Below, in pieces: positions 17,721-25,796 of a stretch of DNA of 64,000 nucleotides. The DNA is from Aliamphritea hakodatensis (lineage in GTDB: Bacteria; Pseudomonadota; Gammaproteobacteria; Pseudomonadales; Balneatricaceae), in NCBI RefSeq assembly GCF_024347195.1, contig NZ_AP025281.1:2170001-2234000 (forward strand). Direction: 5' to 3'. The translations under genes were made by a program, and so were the position numbers. The notes under the pieces are model-generated. The model was not told where the DNA came from. It saw only the letters and a program-made list of their open reading frames with translations, and did not search any database. Position 1 is the stretch's first letter. Every line of letters begins with the position of its first letter.

Positions 17721-18238
17721 AGGATAATCTCCTGATCAATGGAGCGTACGGCGGTGCCGTTGTCCCTGGTGGGTATATCTTTTTGTGCAGCGGCAGGGGC
17801 TTCACTGCCGACCGGTTGCATGTCAGTAAAGACGTCTTTGTCGGCCTGCTTAAGCAGATACTCGGCACTGTCCATCGCCTCATTGGCCTGCGGATAAAAA
17901 CCGGCAACATGCAGGCGCAGGCTGCGGGTCAGTAACAGGTTGATATGCTGGTAAAAGTGCGGATACGTGACCGTCAGTCCTTGCTTGTGATGCACCCGCT
18001 TAAGGGCCTGGCAACGGCCGAGACGAAACATAAAGCGCTGTTTTTCCAGGCTTGTTTCGGTATGAGGCCAGCTGTCTGTCTGGGGGTGAACCCCCGGCGT
18101 CAGATAGTTTTCCGGCTGGGTAAAACGTTCAGCAACACCGCCCTGACCCGGTTCCACCATGTAGAAGCAACCGCTGCTCAGCAGCAGGCTGCTGCCGAGT
18201 AACAGGGTGGGGAATGAAGTAAAGGTTAGTGGTGGCAT
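17717..18238 (-). CDS. Small lipoprotein of the exopolysaccharide operon
   Basis: A 173-residue protein with a type II signal peptide and lipobox LSSGC (Cys at about residue 24). The mature part contains FTQPENYLTPGVHPQ and a helical segment (YPQANEAMDSAEYLLKQADKD) that resembles a tetratricopeptide-like helix pair. I do not recognise a named family. It is co-transcribed between the STAS gene and the SLBB export gene, overlapping the latter by 4 bp, so it is probably a membrane-anchored partner of the export channel. It sits where sypB lies in the syp locus, but resemblance to the OmpA-type SypB is not evident. The ribosome site AGGAG precedes the start. Confidence 0.75.
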   Translation of the reverse strand: MPPLTFTSFPTLLLGSSLLLSSGCFYMVEPGQGGVAERFTQPENYLTPGVHPQTDSWPHTETSLEKQRFMFRLGRCQALKRVHHKQGLTVTYPHFYQHINLLLTRSLRLHVAGFYPQANEAMDSAEYLLKQADKDVFTDMQPVGSEAPAAAQKDIPTRDNGTAVRSIDQEIIL

Positions 18239-18270
18239 AGTCTGACTCCTCAGCGTTGAAAACGTGCGGC

Positions 18271-18585
18271 TTACGCCTGATCCTGTTGTTCAAACAGGCT
18301 GATGCATTTATCGATGCGCAGATAACGCATCAGCTCAAGGGGCTGACCGTGTACGCCGGTAATCGACAGATTCAGGTCCTGACTGCGCAGGCGCTTGAAC
18401 AGGAAGACGATGGCACCTATACCGGAAGAGTCGATAAAGGTAACGTCCTGCATGTCGATGATGACGTCCTGCTGCTGTTCACTCAGGCTGTCGAATTCGC
18501 TGCGCAGTTCTTCAACGGCCAGGGCGTCGAAGTCTCCGCTGAGGTTGATGCAAAGCATCGGATTTGAAGTGGCTGGAGTTGTCAT
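18271..18585 (-). CDS. Single-domain STAS protein (SypA / anti-sigma-factor antagonist type)
   Basis: A 104-residue STAS domain. The phosphorylation loop is VTFIDSSGIGAIVFL, with the conserved Asp-Ser-Ser-Gly motif whose Ser is phosphorylated in SpoIIAA/RsbV and SypA. It is the first gene of the operon running into the lipoprotein, SLBB and CpsD-like genes. With the kinase-receiver-PP2C protein at 13296-14822 it forms a complete partner-switch pair. In Vibrio fischeri unphosphorylated SypA permits biofilm formation, and the same role here is inference. A near-perfect sigma-54 promoter lies upstream at 18627-18642. AAGGAGA precedes the ATG. Confidence 0.9.
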   Translation of the reverse strand: MTTPATSNPMLCINLSGDFDALAVEELRSEFDSLSEQQQDVIIDMQDVTFIDSSGIGAIVFLFKRLRSQDLNLSITGVHGQPLELMRYLRIDKCISLFEQQDQA

Positions 18586-18626
18586 GGCGCTTTCTCCTTA
18601 CAGGTTGAGTCGCTTACCTTAGTAAG

Positions 18627-18642
18627 AGCAAAGGCCGTGCCA
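18627..18642 (-). promoter_or_regulatory. Sigma-54 (-24/-12) promoter of the STAS-SLBB operon
   Basis: On the minus strand the sequence reads TGGCACG-GCCT-TTGCT, a full match to the TGGCACG-N4-TTGCW consensus, with the GG and GC dinucleotides correctly spaced. It lies about 42 bp before the STAS start codon. The enhancer-like element at 18715-18729 is about 73 bp further upstream. Confidence 0.9.
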
Positions 18643-18714
18643 GAAGGTTAAGTTGCTGATTTATAATAAAAACAGAGGATGTCAGCAGGGCGGGTTCGCG
18701 TATCAGAAGGGGGA

Positions 18715-18729
18715 TTCGCATTTTGCGAG
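18715..18729. promoter_or_regulatory. Enhancer-like 15-bp element 1 (TTCGCATTTTGCGAG)
   Basis: One base from the symmetric element TTCGCA-N3-TGCGAA that recurs before every sigma-54 promoter of the locus. It also resembles the SypG enhancer (TTCTCA-N3-TGC...) and LuxO sites (TTGCA-N3-TGCAA) as I recall them. It is the likely binding site of the activator encoded at 11584-13077. Confidence 0.75.
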
Positions 18730-18825
18730 TCAGTATTAGAGACGAAACCGTGAAGCGCTGATTTTGCTATCAGAGAGCGGACGGTGCAGAGGATGCCCGG
18801 CGGGTGCCGGGCTCATTTCCGATGA

Positions 18826-19539
18826 TTACTGGCCCCGGCCACAGACCATCACTGCCACGGTTTGCACCATGATGCGCAGGTCAGTACTCAGCCAGGTAAT
18901 GAAGCTGCTCAGGCTCAGGGCATAGGCGTGGTCGTAGCCCACTTTTGAGCGGACATCTTCAATGTCCCGGTCATAGCCCTGATTGACCTGCGCCAGACCG
19001 GTAATACCCGGTTTCAGGCCAAAGGTACGTTCCGCAAAGAAGGGAATCGCTGTTTCCAGTTTCTGATAAAAACCGGGACGTTCCGGGCGCGGACCGATCA
19101 GGGACATATCGCCCCGTAATACATTGAACAGCTGTGGCAGTTCATCCAGACGGGTTTTGCGCAGAAAACGGCCCAGCGCGGTTACCCGCGGATCACCTTT
19201 GGTTGCCCATACTGCGCCACTGGCGGCTTCAGCATCTACCCGCATGGTGCGGAATTTATACATCCAGAACAGATGGGTGAAACTGGCTTCAGCATGGCCG
19301 ATGCGCAGCTGACGGAAGATCACCGGACCGGGGGAGTCCAGTTTGATGGCCAGCGCAATGACCGGCAGCAGGAAAGCGCAGGCCAGCAGGCCGGTGGCGG
19401 CAACTGCAATGTCCATGGCCCGCTTGGCAAGCAGAACGGTTTTAGGCACATAACTGTTCAGCGCTGAATAACTGGCCTGATGAGTACGGACAGTTGCTGG
19501 GGTAGCGCTACGTGAAGTTGTATTGATTGTCATATTCAT
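18826..19539 (-). CDS. Undecaprenyl-phosphate sugar phosphotransferase (bacterial sugar transferase, SypR-like)
   Basis: A 237-residue monotopic phosphoglycosyl transferase. After a membrane-inserting helix (AMDIAVAATGLLACAFLLPVI) come the conserved motifs GPVIFRQLRIG, MYKFRTMRVDAE (catalytic Asp-Glu type dyad), KTRLDELPQLFNVL, SLIGPRPERP and KPGITGLAQVN. It transfers the first sugar-1-phosphate to undecaprenyl phosphate, initiating the repeat unit at the inner membrane. It lacks the large N-terminal CoA-binding-like domain of WcaJ, so it is the short form. It is the last gene of the operon that begins at 23936, and matches sypR by position. Confidence 0.93.
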   Translation of the reverse strand: MNMTINTTSRSATPATVRTHQASYSALNSYVPKTVLLAKRAMDIAVAATGLLACAFLLPVIALAIKLDSPGPVIFRQLRIGHAEASFTHLFWMYKFRTMRVDAEAASGAVWATKGDPRVTALGRFLRKTRLDELPQLFNVLRGDMSLIGPRPERPGFYQKLETAIPFFAERTFGLKPGITGLAQVNQGYDRDIEDVRSKVGYDHAYALSLSSFITWLSTDLRIMVQTVAVMVCGRGQ

Positions 19540-19608
19540 GATGTTTCTCCCCGGGCGGTTATGTTGCCCGTTAAATTCATTTCGGGTGGCTGCCGTTAAT
19601 GGCAGTCT

Positions 19609-20796
19609 TTACCGGGTATCTTTGCTGACAGACTTCCAGCAACCGCGCTCCAGGCCGACGCAATAGCGGAACATGCCGGTGAAGCTGGCGCGATAGCCGT
19701 TTGCCAGATAAAACAGGGTTTCAATCTTGCCCGGCAGCATGCCTGCCGGCAGTTGTTTGCTCAGGGCTGCACAGGCAAATCCCAGTGGTTGCAGAATGCT
19801 CAGGGCCAGCAGCATCTGTGACTCAGTGGCCAGCAGGCAGCACAGTAACCACTGCACCGCCAGAATGGCCGGCATCAGTGCCCGCAACGCTTTACCTGAG
19901 ACAAAGGTAAAGGCGGTGCCTTTGTAGCGTGGCAGTGTCAGTCGGGCCAGACGTAACAGTTGTTGCAGGTTACCGGCGGCGATGCGTACCCGGCGTTTTT
20001 CATCCATTTGCAGGCTGGCTTCTTCCAGTTCAAGGGCAACAATGTCCAGCAGGTAAACCCCTTTGTAACCGGCCATCACCATCTGCATGGGCAGAATAAA
20101 ATCATCATTGATAGTGTCGGCGGGTAACGGTCTGAATAGTGTGCGGCGGAAAAAATAGAGTGCACCGTGTACGCCAACCGGGCTGCCCAGATTCGCTTCG
20201 TTACACTTGATTCGGGTTTGGTACTGCCAGTAGTCAGCTTCACCCTGGCTGCCGGGATTCAGCAGTTTATAGGTGGCAGCCACAAAACCGGTTTCATTGT
20301 CCTGAAAGGCATGGCTGGCTTGCAGCAGGGCATCAATGGAGATCAGTGCTGAGGCATCACTCAGGGCAACAATGTCGCAATCAAGCTGGCTGATAATGTC
20401 GTTAAGGACGGCGACTTTGCCGCGATTTTCACGGAAGTCCTGAATATGTACCGGTAACTGGCGACATTCGGGTTCCCGGGCCGTCCGGCGGGCAATGTCG
20501 GCAGTCGCGTCAGTGCAACCGTCACAGGCAATGATCAGCTGCAGTTTGTCTGCCGGGTAATCCAGGCTGGCGACGTTGCGGATTTTATCCGCGATCACCG
20601 CTGCTTCGTTGTAGGCAGGAATCACCAGGCTGATGGTTGGCTGCCAGTCTGGTCTGGCCGGTGCCGTGTCGTCCCGGCGGGTATGCCTGCCACCCAGCCG
20701 GCCAAGCAGCCACGGATACAGCAGGTGGTGATAGATGATCAGCCCCCAGCAAACTGCCAGTAAGGTGAACAACAGGGTGAGTAACAGGGTATTCAT
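19609..20796 (-). CDS. Membrane glycosyltransferase family 2 (SypQ-like)
   Basis: A 395-residue processive-type GT2 enzyme. An N-terminal membrane helix (LLLTLLFTLLAVCWGLIIY) is followed by the GT-A domain: LVIPAYNEAAVIADKI, LIIACDGCTDATADIA, the metal-site region IVALSDASALIS, and an ED-like INDDFILPM motif. C-terminal hydrophobic segments lie around LMPAILAVQWLLCCLLATES. It adds a sugar from a nucleotide donor at the cytoplasmic face. Its ATG overlaps the stop of the upstream glycosyltransferase by 4 bp. Sugar specificity is unknown. A small CTGCC/GGCAG hairpin lies in the 69-bp gap before the sugar transferase gene. Confidence 0.9.
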   Translation of the reverse strand: MNTLLLTLLFTLLAVCWGLIIYHHLLYPWLLGRLGGRHTRRDDTAPARPDWQPTISLVIPAYNEAAVIADKIRNVASLDYPADKLQLIIACDGCTDATADIARRTAREPECRQLPVHIQDFRENRGKVAVLNDIISQLDCDIVALSDASALISIDALLQASHAFQDNETGFVAATYKLLNPGSQGEADYWQYQTRIKCNEANLGSPVGVHGALYFFRRTLFRPLPADTINDDFILPMQMVMAGYKGVYLLDIVALELEEASLQMDEKRRVRIAAGNLQQLLRLARLTLPRYKGTAFTFVSGKALRALMPAILAVQWLLCCLLATESQMLLALSILQPLGFACAALSKQLPAGMLPGKIETLFYLANGYRASFTGMFRYCVGLERGCWKSVSKDTR

Positions 20797-21896
20797 GACG
20801 CACCTCCTAACTGCAGCAGTGAGAAGTAAGCCCGGGCAGTGTTCTCCAGGTTGGCGTTGGCAAGAACGAATTTGCGCGGGGTAAACTGGCTGCTGCGGTG
20901 CTGACAGCTGAGAATGCCGCTTTCCAGCGCAGCTGCATCGCCGGGAGGTACCAGTACACCGCTGTTTTTACAGACGATGCTGCTGCAGCCACCCACGTCG
21001 GTGATCACCACAGGTACTCCGCTGGCCTGTGCTTCCAGAGGTGACAGGGGCAGGCCTTCGTTCAGTGAGGGCAGACAGAAGATATCAATGGCCTGATAAA
21101 AACTGGTCATGTCGTCCAGCGCACCGAGAAAATAGACCCGGTTGCTGATGCCCAGCCGTTCTGCGCTGGCCTGCAGTTCTTCCCGCAGGGAGCCGTCGCC
21201 GGCCAGCGCCAGAATAAAGCGCGGATGCAGCCGGCTGAAGGCTTCCAGCAGAAACTGATGACCCTTCACGGTTTCCAGCCGGGCGGCACAGCCGATCAGG
21301 GTGCCATACTGGGGCAGGTTAAATTTTGCCTTCTTCAGACACTGTTCATCCGGGTGCACCGGGGTGAATTTACGGGTATCAATGCCGTTCAGAATGACCT
21401 GTGGCTGGCTGCGGGGAAAATAGCGGGTCAAAACGCTGGCAACCGCTTCGCAGTCGGCCACCAGTGTCGGTTTAAGCAGGCCGATCAGCATCCGCTGTAA
21501 GCGACGGTTAGCCCGGGCATTCAGGTGCCAGGCATCATGTTCGGTATGTACGTGCACTTTCAGCCCGGCCAGTTTGGCGGCCATACCGCCATAGAGTAAC
21601 GGGCCGATATGATGGGTGTGAATGGCGGTGGCCTGCAGCTGCTTCAGCAGACCGGACAGGGCAATGACCGCATCCGGACGCAGCCCCGCCGGTTTATTCA
21701 GAAAGTGCAGCTTCTGGCTGTAAGGTTTCAGACGTGGCCAGGCAGCCAGGGCCTGTTCCGCAGTACCCTCAAGGCTGACAATGTGGGTTTCGCAGTGTGT
21801 ATCCAGCGTACTGATATGGCTTAACAGGTCCAGCGCCATGGTTTCGATGCCGCCGGGACGCAGGTGTTGTACCAGTTGAATGATGACCTGACGCAT
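20793..21896 (-). CDS. Glycosyltransferase family 4 (SypP-like)
   Basis: A 367-residue GT-B enzyme. The N-terminal Gly-rich region HLRPGGIETMALDLL and the C-terminal donor-binding motif DIFCLPSLNEGLPLSPLEAQ (E-x7-E) are typical of GT4. It resembles sugar transferases seen in exosortase-linked polysaccharide loci. I place the start at 21896, where AAGGAGG (21905-21911) lies 8 bases upstream. The longer in-frame extension to 22106 overlaps the upstream gene and encodes an implausible Cys/Trp-rich leader. Sugar and linkage are unknown. Confidence 0.9.
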   Translation of the reverse strand: MRQVIIQLVQHLRPGGIETMALDLLSHISTLDTHCETHIVSLEGTAEQALAAWPRLKPYSQKLHFLNKPAGLRPDAVIALSGLLKQLQATAIHTHHIGPLLYGGMAAKLAGLKVHVHTEHDAWHLNARANRRLQRMLIGLLKPTLVADCEAVASVLTRYFPRSQPQVILNGIDTRKFTPVHPDEQCLKKAKFNLPQYGTLIGCAARLETVKGHQFLLEAFSRLHPRFILALAGDGSLREELQASAERLGISNRVYFLGALDDMTSFYQAIDIFCLPSLNEGLPLSPLEAQASGVPVVITDVGGCSSIVCKNSGVLVPPGDAAALESGILSCQHRSSQFTPRKFVLANANLENTARAYFSLLQLGGAS

Positions 21897-21921
21897 TGTC
21901 CTATCCTCCTTGCCGGTCCGG

Positions 21922-23424
21922 TTATGAGCCGGACTGGCTGAACGGGTTTTCTGAATGATTGTTTGCAGGCTGAACCGGAATCCGGGCCAGTACCGGCACG
22001 GCGAGCATCTCACTGAGGGTGTCGCGGCGGCGGATGCTGGTATCCAGCAGTTCAACCACAGTGGCCAGCCCAAAGCCCAGACCGATACCGCCAAACAGGC
22101 CTGCAAGGATAAAAGCGATCAGGGGCAGGTTGCTGGGAGCCAGTGGTTCATAAGGCGGGTCGATCAGTTTTACCCGCTCATTTTCTTCGTTTTTGCCAAG
22201 GGAACCGGTGACCTGTGCCAGCTCATAACGCTCGGCCAGGTCGTGGTAAACCTTCTGGCGGATCTGAATGTTCCGGTTTAGCTCATTCAGGCGACGCTCG
22301 TGCTGACCGAATTCATTTACCCGGTCCTGCAGCTTGCTGATCTCGTCTGTCAGGGAAGAGACTTCTTTCTCCAGCCGCTGAATGTGGTCGTCGGCTTTCT
22401 GTAAACGTTCCAACTGGGATACCAGTAACATGTGCGGGGTGTGAGGGCCGGCATCCTGACCGTTAGAGGTAGCCAGCGCCCAGAGGCGTTCCAGTTGTTC
22501 ACGGTCCAGGCTTTTGGTGTCCAGACTGCGGGTAGCGGCCATGACCCGGTTGCGTTCTTTCTCCAGGGAACGCAGGTGCGCCAGCACACTCTGAACCTTG
22601 CTGTGATTGTCGGTATAACGGGCCCGTAACTGGGTCAGTTCCGCCATCACATTGACGACGGCTTCTTCGATTTTACCGACCACCGGATTGGTCTGCGACA
22701 GTCGGATCGCCAGGCTGGCCTGAGCGGCTTTGGCGCCGTCCAGTTCAATGCGGCGCTCACCCAGCAGGCCTTTAAGCGCTGATAAACGGGCAACATTGGC
22801 AGAGTGCAGGGTAGGTAACTCACTGGCGAAGCGGTTTTTATATTCCGCCAGTGCGGTTTCGGCGGTAATCAGATCTTTACTGCGTTGTTCCAGTTCTTTG
22901 GCCAGAAAGGTTTCAGACTGGGCGATGGATGAACGCTGCGGTGCCAGTACCCGTTCGACAAAAAACATGCTCACCGTAGACAGGGTTTCTTTCATAGTGG
23001 TTTTATCTGCCGCGGTATAGGTAATCCGGATCAGGTTTTCACCCACCAGTTTACATTTCAGCGACTTGGACAATTCACTGATGATGGTCGCTTTCTCCTG
23101 CTCATCCATGTCTTCATCAAGCAGCTTCATTTTCCAGGCAACACCGGCCAGGATATGACGGCTGTGCAGCAGGGCGTTCAGGGCTTCCATGCGGCCTTTG
23201 AGGTTGGTGGCAATGGAGAGGTCTTCAAGAAACGGGTTATGCTGCGCCGCTTCCTGGAACAGGATGGTGGTGGAGGTGGTGTATTTCTTAGGAGAAATGA
23301 CCCCCACCACAGCACCCAGTACCGGCATCACCAGTATCGGTAGCATGATCAGGTAACGGCGTCGCCATCCGGCCCATAGCAGGCTGGCGATGTTACGAAT
23401 CAGTGTGCTGCGTAGCATAATCAT
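21922..23424 (-). CDS. Wzz/GNVR-type polysaccharide chain-length determinant (SypO-like)
   Basis: A 500-residue polysaccharide co-polymerase. The first membrane helix (YLIMLPILVMPVLGAVVGVI) follows a basic WRRR segment. A long periplasmic region with coiled coils spans about 50-430. A GNVR-like stretch (YHDLAERYELAQVTGSLGKNEENERVKLIDPP) leads into the second helix (LPLIAFILAGLFGGIGLGFGLA). It is close in layout to chain-length proteins of exosortase-type exopolysaccharide loci. It lacks a fused kinase domain; the CpsD-like protein at 14839 would be the partner. Start 23424 (4 bases after AAAGGA) and 23418 (10 bases) are both possible. It lies downstream of the small lipoprotein gene. Confidence 0.9.
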   Translation of the reverse strand: MIMLRSTLIRNIASLLWAGWRRRYLIMLPILVMPVLGAVVGVISPKKYTTSTTILFQEAAQHNPFLEDLSIATNLKGRMEALNALLHSRHILAGVAWKMKLLDEDMDEQEKATIISELSKSLKCKLVGENLIRITYTAADKTTMKETLSTVSMFFVERVLAPQRSSIAQSETFLAKELEQRSKDLITAETALAEYKNRFASELPTLHSANVARLSALKGLLGERRIELDGAKAAQASLAIRLSQTNPVVGKIEEAVVNVMAELTQLRARYTDNHSKVQSVLAHLRSLEKERNRVMAATRSLDTKSLDREQLERLWALATSNGQDAGPHTPHMLLVSQLERLQKADDHIQRLEKEVSSLTDEISKLQDRVNEFGQHERRLNELNRNIQIRQKVYHDLAERYELAQVTGSLGKNEENERVKLIDPPYEPLAPSNLPLIAFILAGLFGGIGLGFGLATVVELLDTSIRRRDTLSEMLAVPVLARIPVQPANNHSENPFSQSGS

Positions 23425-23459
23425 TCATCCTTTTAGAAATACAGGTTCAGATGACCGGG

Positions 23460-23936
23460 TTACTGCGCAACCAGAATCTGGTTGTGGGTCATTTGCGGCT
23501 GCATATGTACTTCAGCCTTCAGTGCCCGGCGGTCAAAAAAGCGGGACACGCGAATACAGCGGTTCATACCCTGTGCCATGGCGGTAAAGCTGTCGCTGGC
23601 AGCAGAGGGCGCGCACTTCAGCTGAACCGCCTTGCGGTGATACTGATTGGCGTAGGCGTTGAGCCGGATGGCCTGCTGTTCAGACAGTTCCATCTGTTGC
23701 GGGCTGAAGGTCAGGGTCAACTGAGCAGGTACCTGGCTGTCTGTGTCGGTACCGGCCTGGTGACGGGCATTGTTCAGCAGTTCAGTGATACTGATCGCAC
23801 CGGCCTGAGAACCGTCAGCCCCCTGATCCAGAATGGCCTGAGGGGTCAGTTGCTGGCTGCCGCAGCCGGTCAGCAGCAGGGTGCTGATTAGCATGCCAAG
23901 GGCGGCGGTGCGGATTGTCTCTGGCTGTCTGTTCAT
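23460..23936 (-). CDS. Small lipoprotein heading the Wzz-glycosyltransferase operon
   Basis: A 158-residue protein with a signal peptide and lipobox LLTGCG (Cys at about 25). The mature domain has FSPQQMELSEQQAIRLNAYANQ followed by LKCAPS and GMNRCIRVSRFFDRRAL. Its spacing is vaguely like a shortened OmpA-type peptidoglycan-binding domain, which would recall SypB or SypN-type envelope proteins, but this is weak. Two Cys residues in the mature part may form a disulfide. It is the first gene after the sigma-54 promoter at 23997-24012, co-directional with the Wzz gene 35 bp away, so a structural role in polysaccharide export is plausible. No named family recognised. Confidence 0.75.
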   Translation of the reverse strand: MNRQPETIRTAALGMLISTLLLTGCGSQQLTPQAILDQGADGSQAGAISITELLNNARHQAGTDTDSQVPAQLTLTFSPQQMELSEQQAIRLNAYANQYHRKAVQLKCAPSAASDSFTAMAQGMNRCIRVSRFFDRRALKAEVHMQPQMTHNQILVAQ

Positions 23937-23996
23937 TGTCCTTCTCCGTTTTTCCTGTCACAGCGTGGCGATTTTTATCTGTGTACCTTTAAAGAG

Positions 23997-24012
23997 GGCA
24001 ATAAGTGGGCCA
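23997..24012 (-). promoter_or_regulatory. Sigma-54 (-24/-12) promoter of the lipoprotein-Wzz-glycosyltransferase operon
   Basis: The minus strand reads TGGCCCA-CTTA-TTGCC. The invariant GG and GC are in register, with two deviations in the -24 box. It lies about 60 bp before the lipoprotein start. The enhancer-like element at 24132-24146 is 120 bp further upstream. Confidence 0.78.
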
Positions 24013-24131
24013 GAAATATGAGGGAATGGCTGCAGGCTACAGTCCTTGGGGGCTGTCGCAGTTTTGTGATGTGTTTTAGACGGGGTAAAAAAGTGAGAAA
24101 TCCTGGCGGTTTCCGGGAAATCTCAGAATGT

Positions 24132-24146
24132 TTCTCAAAATGCGAA
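24132..24146. promoter_or_regulatory. Enhancer-like 15-bp element 2 (TTCTCAAAATGCGAA)
   Basis: One base from the symmetric TTCGCA-N3-TGCGAA element. This variant has exactly the TTCTCA-N3-TGC form I recall for the SypG enhancer. It lies in the 330-bp gap 23937-24266, which otherwise holds only the sigma-54 promoter and the leader of the plus-strand gene at 24267. Confidence 0.72.
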
Positions 24147-24266
24147 GGACATTGCATGACGTCAGGGGTGTGGTATCCGGCCGCTGTCCGGTTACAATGC
24201 ACCTGAGAGCATACCAACGGCAGCACAGGCAGGACGCCGCCGTTCAGACAGCACAGGGAGTGCGCC

Positions 24267-24599
24267 ATGAGATACGTTTCCACCAGAATTGACCGTTGCC
24301 GGACCGAAATTATCGGTTTACTCCGTTACAGCCACTGCGATAACCCTATCTACAGCCTGACCAACCGGATTCATTATCTGGCTTTCCGACTCAGCGATGA
24401 TGATCTGTCCGCTGCCGCAGTGGTGCGCCGGATCGTTTTGCTGATCGAAGCCCATCAGCAAATCTGCATGACCAAAGATTCCTTTATGCAATGCCTGCGG
24501 CGTCAGGGTTACCCGGCCTGTCAGGTATTTATCTGTATTAATGAGCAGCTTGATACACTGGCGCTGATAGCCGGAAAATACCGGCGTGCCGGTTGTTAG
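24267..24599 (+). CDS. Hypothetical 110-residue protein, opposite to the exopolysaccharide operons
   Basis: Reading frame on the plus strand with an AGGGAG ribosome site 6 bases before the ATG. The product is a mostly helical, basic, Cys-rich small protein (seven Cys, including SHCDNP, QICMTK and QCLRRQGYPACQVFICIN). No signal peptide, membrane helix or known domain is seen. It is the only plus-strand gene between 14.9 and 35.9 kb, lying between two minus-strand exopolysaccharide operons. A competing minus-strand frame (24318-24608) lacks a ribosome site. The gene may be real but regulatory or accessory; function unknown. Confidence 0.55.
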   Translation: MRYVSTRIDRCRTEIIGLLRYSHCDNPIYSLTNRIHYLAFRLSDDDLSAAAVVRRIVLLIEAHQQICMTKDSFMQCLRRQGYPACQVFICINEQLDTLALIAGKYRRAGC

Positions 24600-24626
24600 T
24601 GCCGGCATCCGGTATGGGGGCCATCT

Positions 24627-25796
24627 TTACAGCGCGTCTAACAGGCCTTTGAGTTCCTGACCACGCTGCTGCCAGCTTTCTTTTTCGACCCGTTGCTGGC
24701 GGATCATCCGCAGGGCGTTCAGATCCTGCCGGCTGCAGTAAATCACTTCCAGTTCTTCCGCAAACCCGGCGGCGCAGTCGCTGACTTTGACCAGGTCCCG
24801 GTAACCGTCCAGTGCCGGGAAATTGGTACTGACAATAGGGCTGCCTGCGGCCAGATATTCCCGCAGTTTGAGCGGGTTACAGGCTTTAATCTGCGGATTC
24901 TGCAGGAACGGCAGCAGGCTGACATCCCAGTGCTGGCTGTAACGGGGCAGTTCGTGATGGGGTTTGCTGCCCAGCCAGCGAATATTGGGCTGGGCCAGCA
25001 GGGTCGAAATATCCGTTTTTGCCGGGCCAATCAACACAAAGGTCCAGTGGGGCAGCAGTTTTGCCAGCACCGCAAACAGTTGCTGATCGAACCAGCCAGC
25101 CAGTGAACCGTAGAAGCCGGCGACCGGACCTTCGCTGGGCAGGTCTTCGGCACGGGGGGCCGGGGTGCTGAACAGGCCGGTATCCACGCCGTGGGGAAGT
25201 AACCAGGTTTTATGATCAGGAAATTTAGCCGCCAGTTTTGAGCTGGCGGTGATAATCAGCTGGCTTTTGCCGGCCAGCTCCTGTTCCATTTTACTGACCG
25301 GGCCGTGATCAACCCCGTCCAGCGCGGCGAAATCATCGCAGCAATAGTAGACACAGGCCCGCTCATTCAGCTTGCCGACAACGTCGACGGCGGATGGCAG
25401 AGAGGTCCATAACAGCGGTGCCTTCTTTGCCTGCCGGTCAGAACCGGACAGCATTGGCAGCAGTTGGCGGGTCAGCAGCTGGCGGCTGAGGCTGCGGGCC
25501 AGCGGGTTACCGGGCCAGGAAATCGCCCGCGGATTGACGATCTGCAGCTGCTCCGGCAGGCTGCTTGCCACTGCCGGGCCGTTGGTTGTCAGTTGCTGCT
25601 GGCCGGGCTGCCCCATCATTCTGCTGACTTTTTGCCAGGCCCGGCGCAGATCTGCACGGTTGAGGCGCGGACGGCGCAGCCCCAGCGAGTTGATCCACAG
25701 GATTTGCTGTTCTGGCAGTAACTGGGTGATCAGGTGCTGGGTGCTGCTTGGATGCTCGCCCCAGTCTTCACCAAACACTAACATATCAATATTCAT
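24627..25796 (-). CDS. Glycosyltransferase, GT-B fold (SypN-like position)
   Basis: A 389-residue glycosyltransferase. N-terminal MLVFGEDWGEHPSSTQHLI and ILWINSLGLRRP are typical of a GT4-like family common in exopolysaccharide loci. The donor domain has GFYGSLAGWFDQQL, LIGPAKTD and the acceptor-side LLPFLQNPQIKACNPLKLREYLAAGSPIV (shown in parts), with the P-LK-EYLA-G motif of this group. Its start overlaps the stop of the acyltransferase gene by 4 bp, in the operon led by glmS. Sugar specificity unknown. Confidence 0.87.
   Translation of the reverse strand: MNIDMLVFGEDWGEHPSSTQHLITQLLPEQQILWINSLGLRRPRLNRADLRRAWQKVSRMMGQPGQQQLTTNGPAVASSLPEQLQIVNPRAISWPGNPLARSLSRQLLTRQLLPMLSGSDRQAKKAPLLWTSLPSAVDVVGKLNERACVYYCCDDFAALDGVDHGPVSKMEQELAGKSQLIITASSKLAAKFPDHKTWLLPHGVDTGLFSTPAPRAEDLPSEGPVAGFYGSLAGWFDQQLFAVLAKLLPHWTFVLIGPAKTDISTLLAQPNIRWLGSKPHHELPRYSQHWDVSLLPFLQNPQIKACNPLKLREYLAAGSPIVSTNFPALDGYRDLVKVSDCAAGFAEELEVIYCSRQDLNALRMIRQQRVEKESWQQRGQELKGLLDAL

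Noticed and set aside
21897..22106. N-terminal extension of the SypP-like glycosyltransferase
   Set aside because: It overlaps the Wzz gene, encodes an implausible leader, and the AAGGAGG site points to the start at 21896.
24318..24608. 96-codon minus-strand frame competing with the 24267-24599 gene
   Set aside because: No ribosome site before it, while the plus-strand frame has AGGGAG at good spacing.
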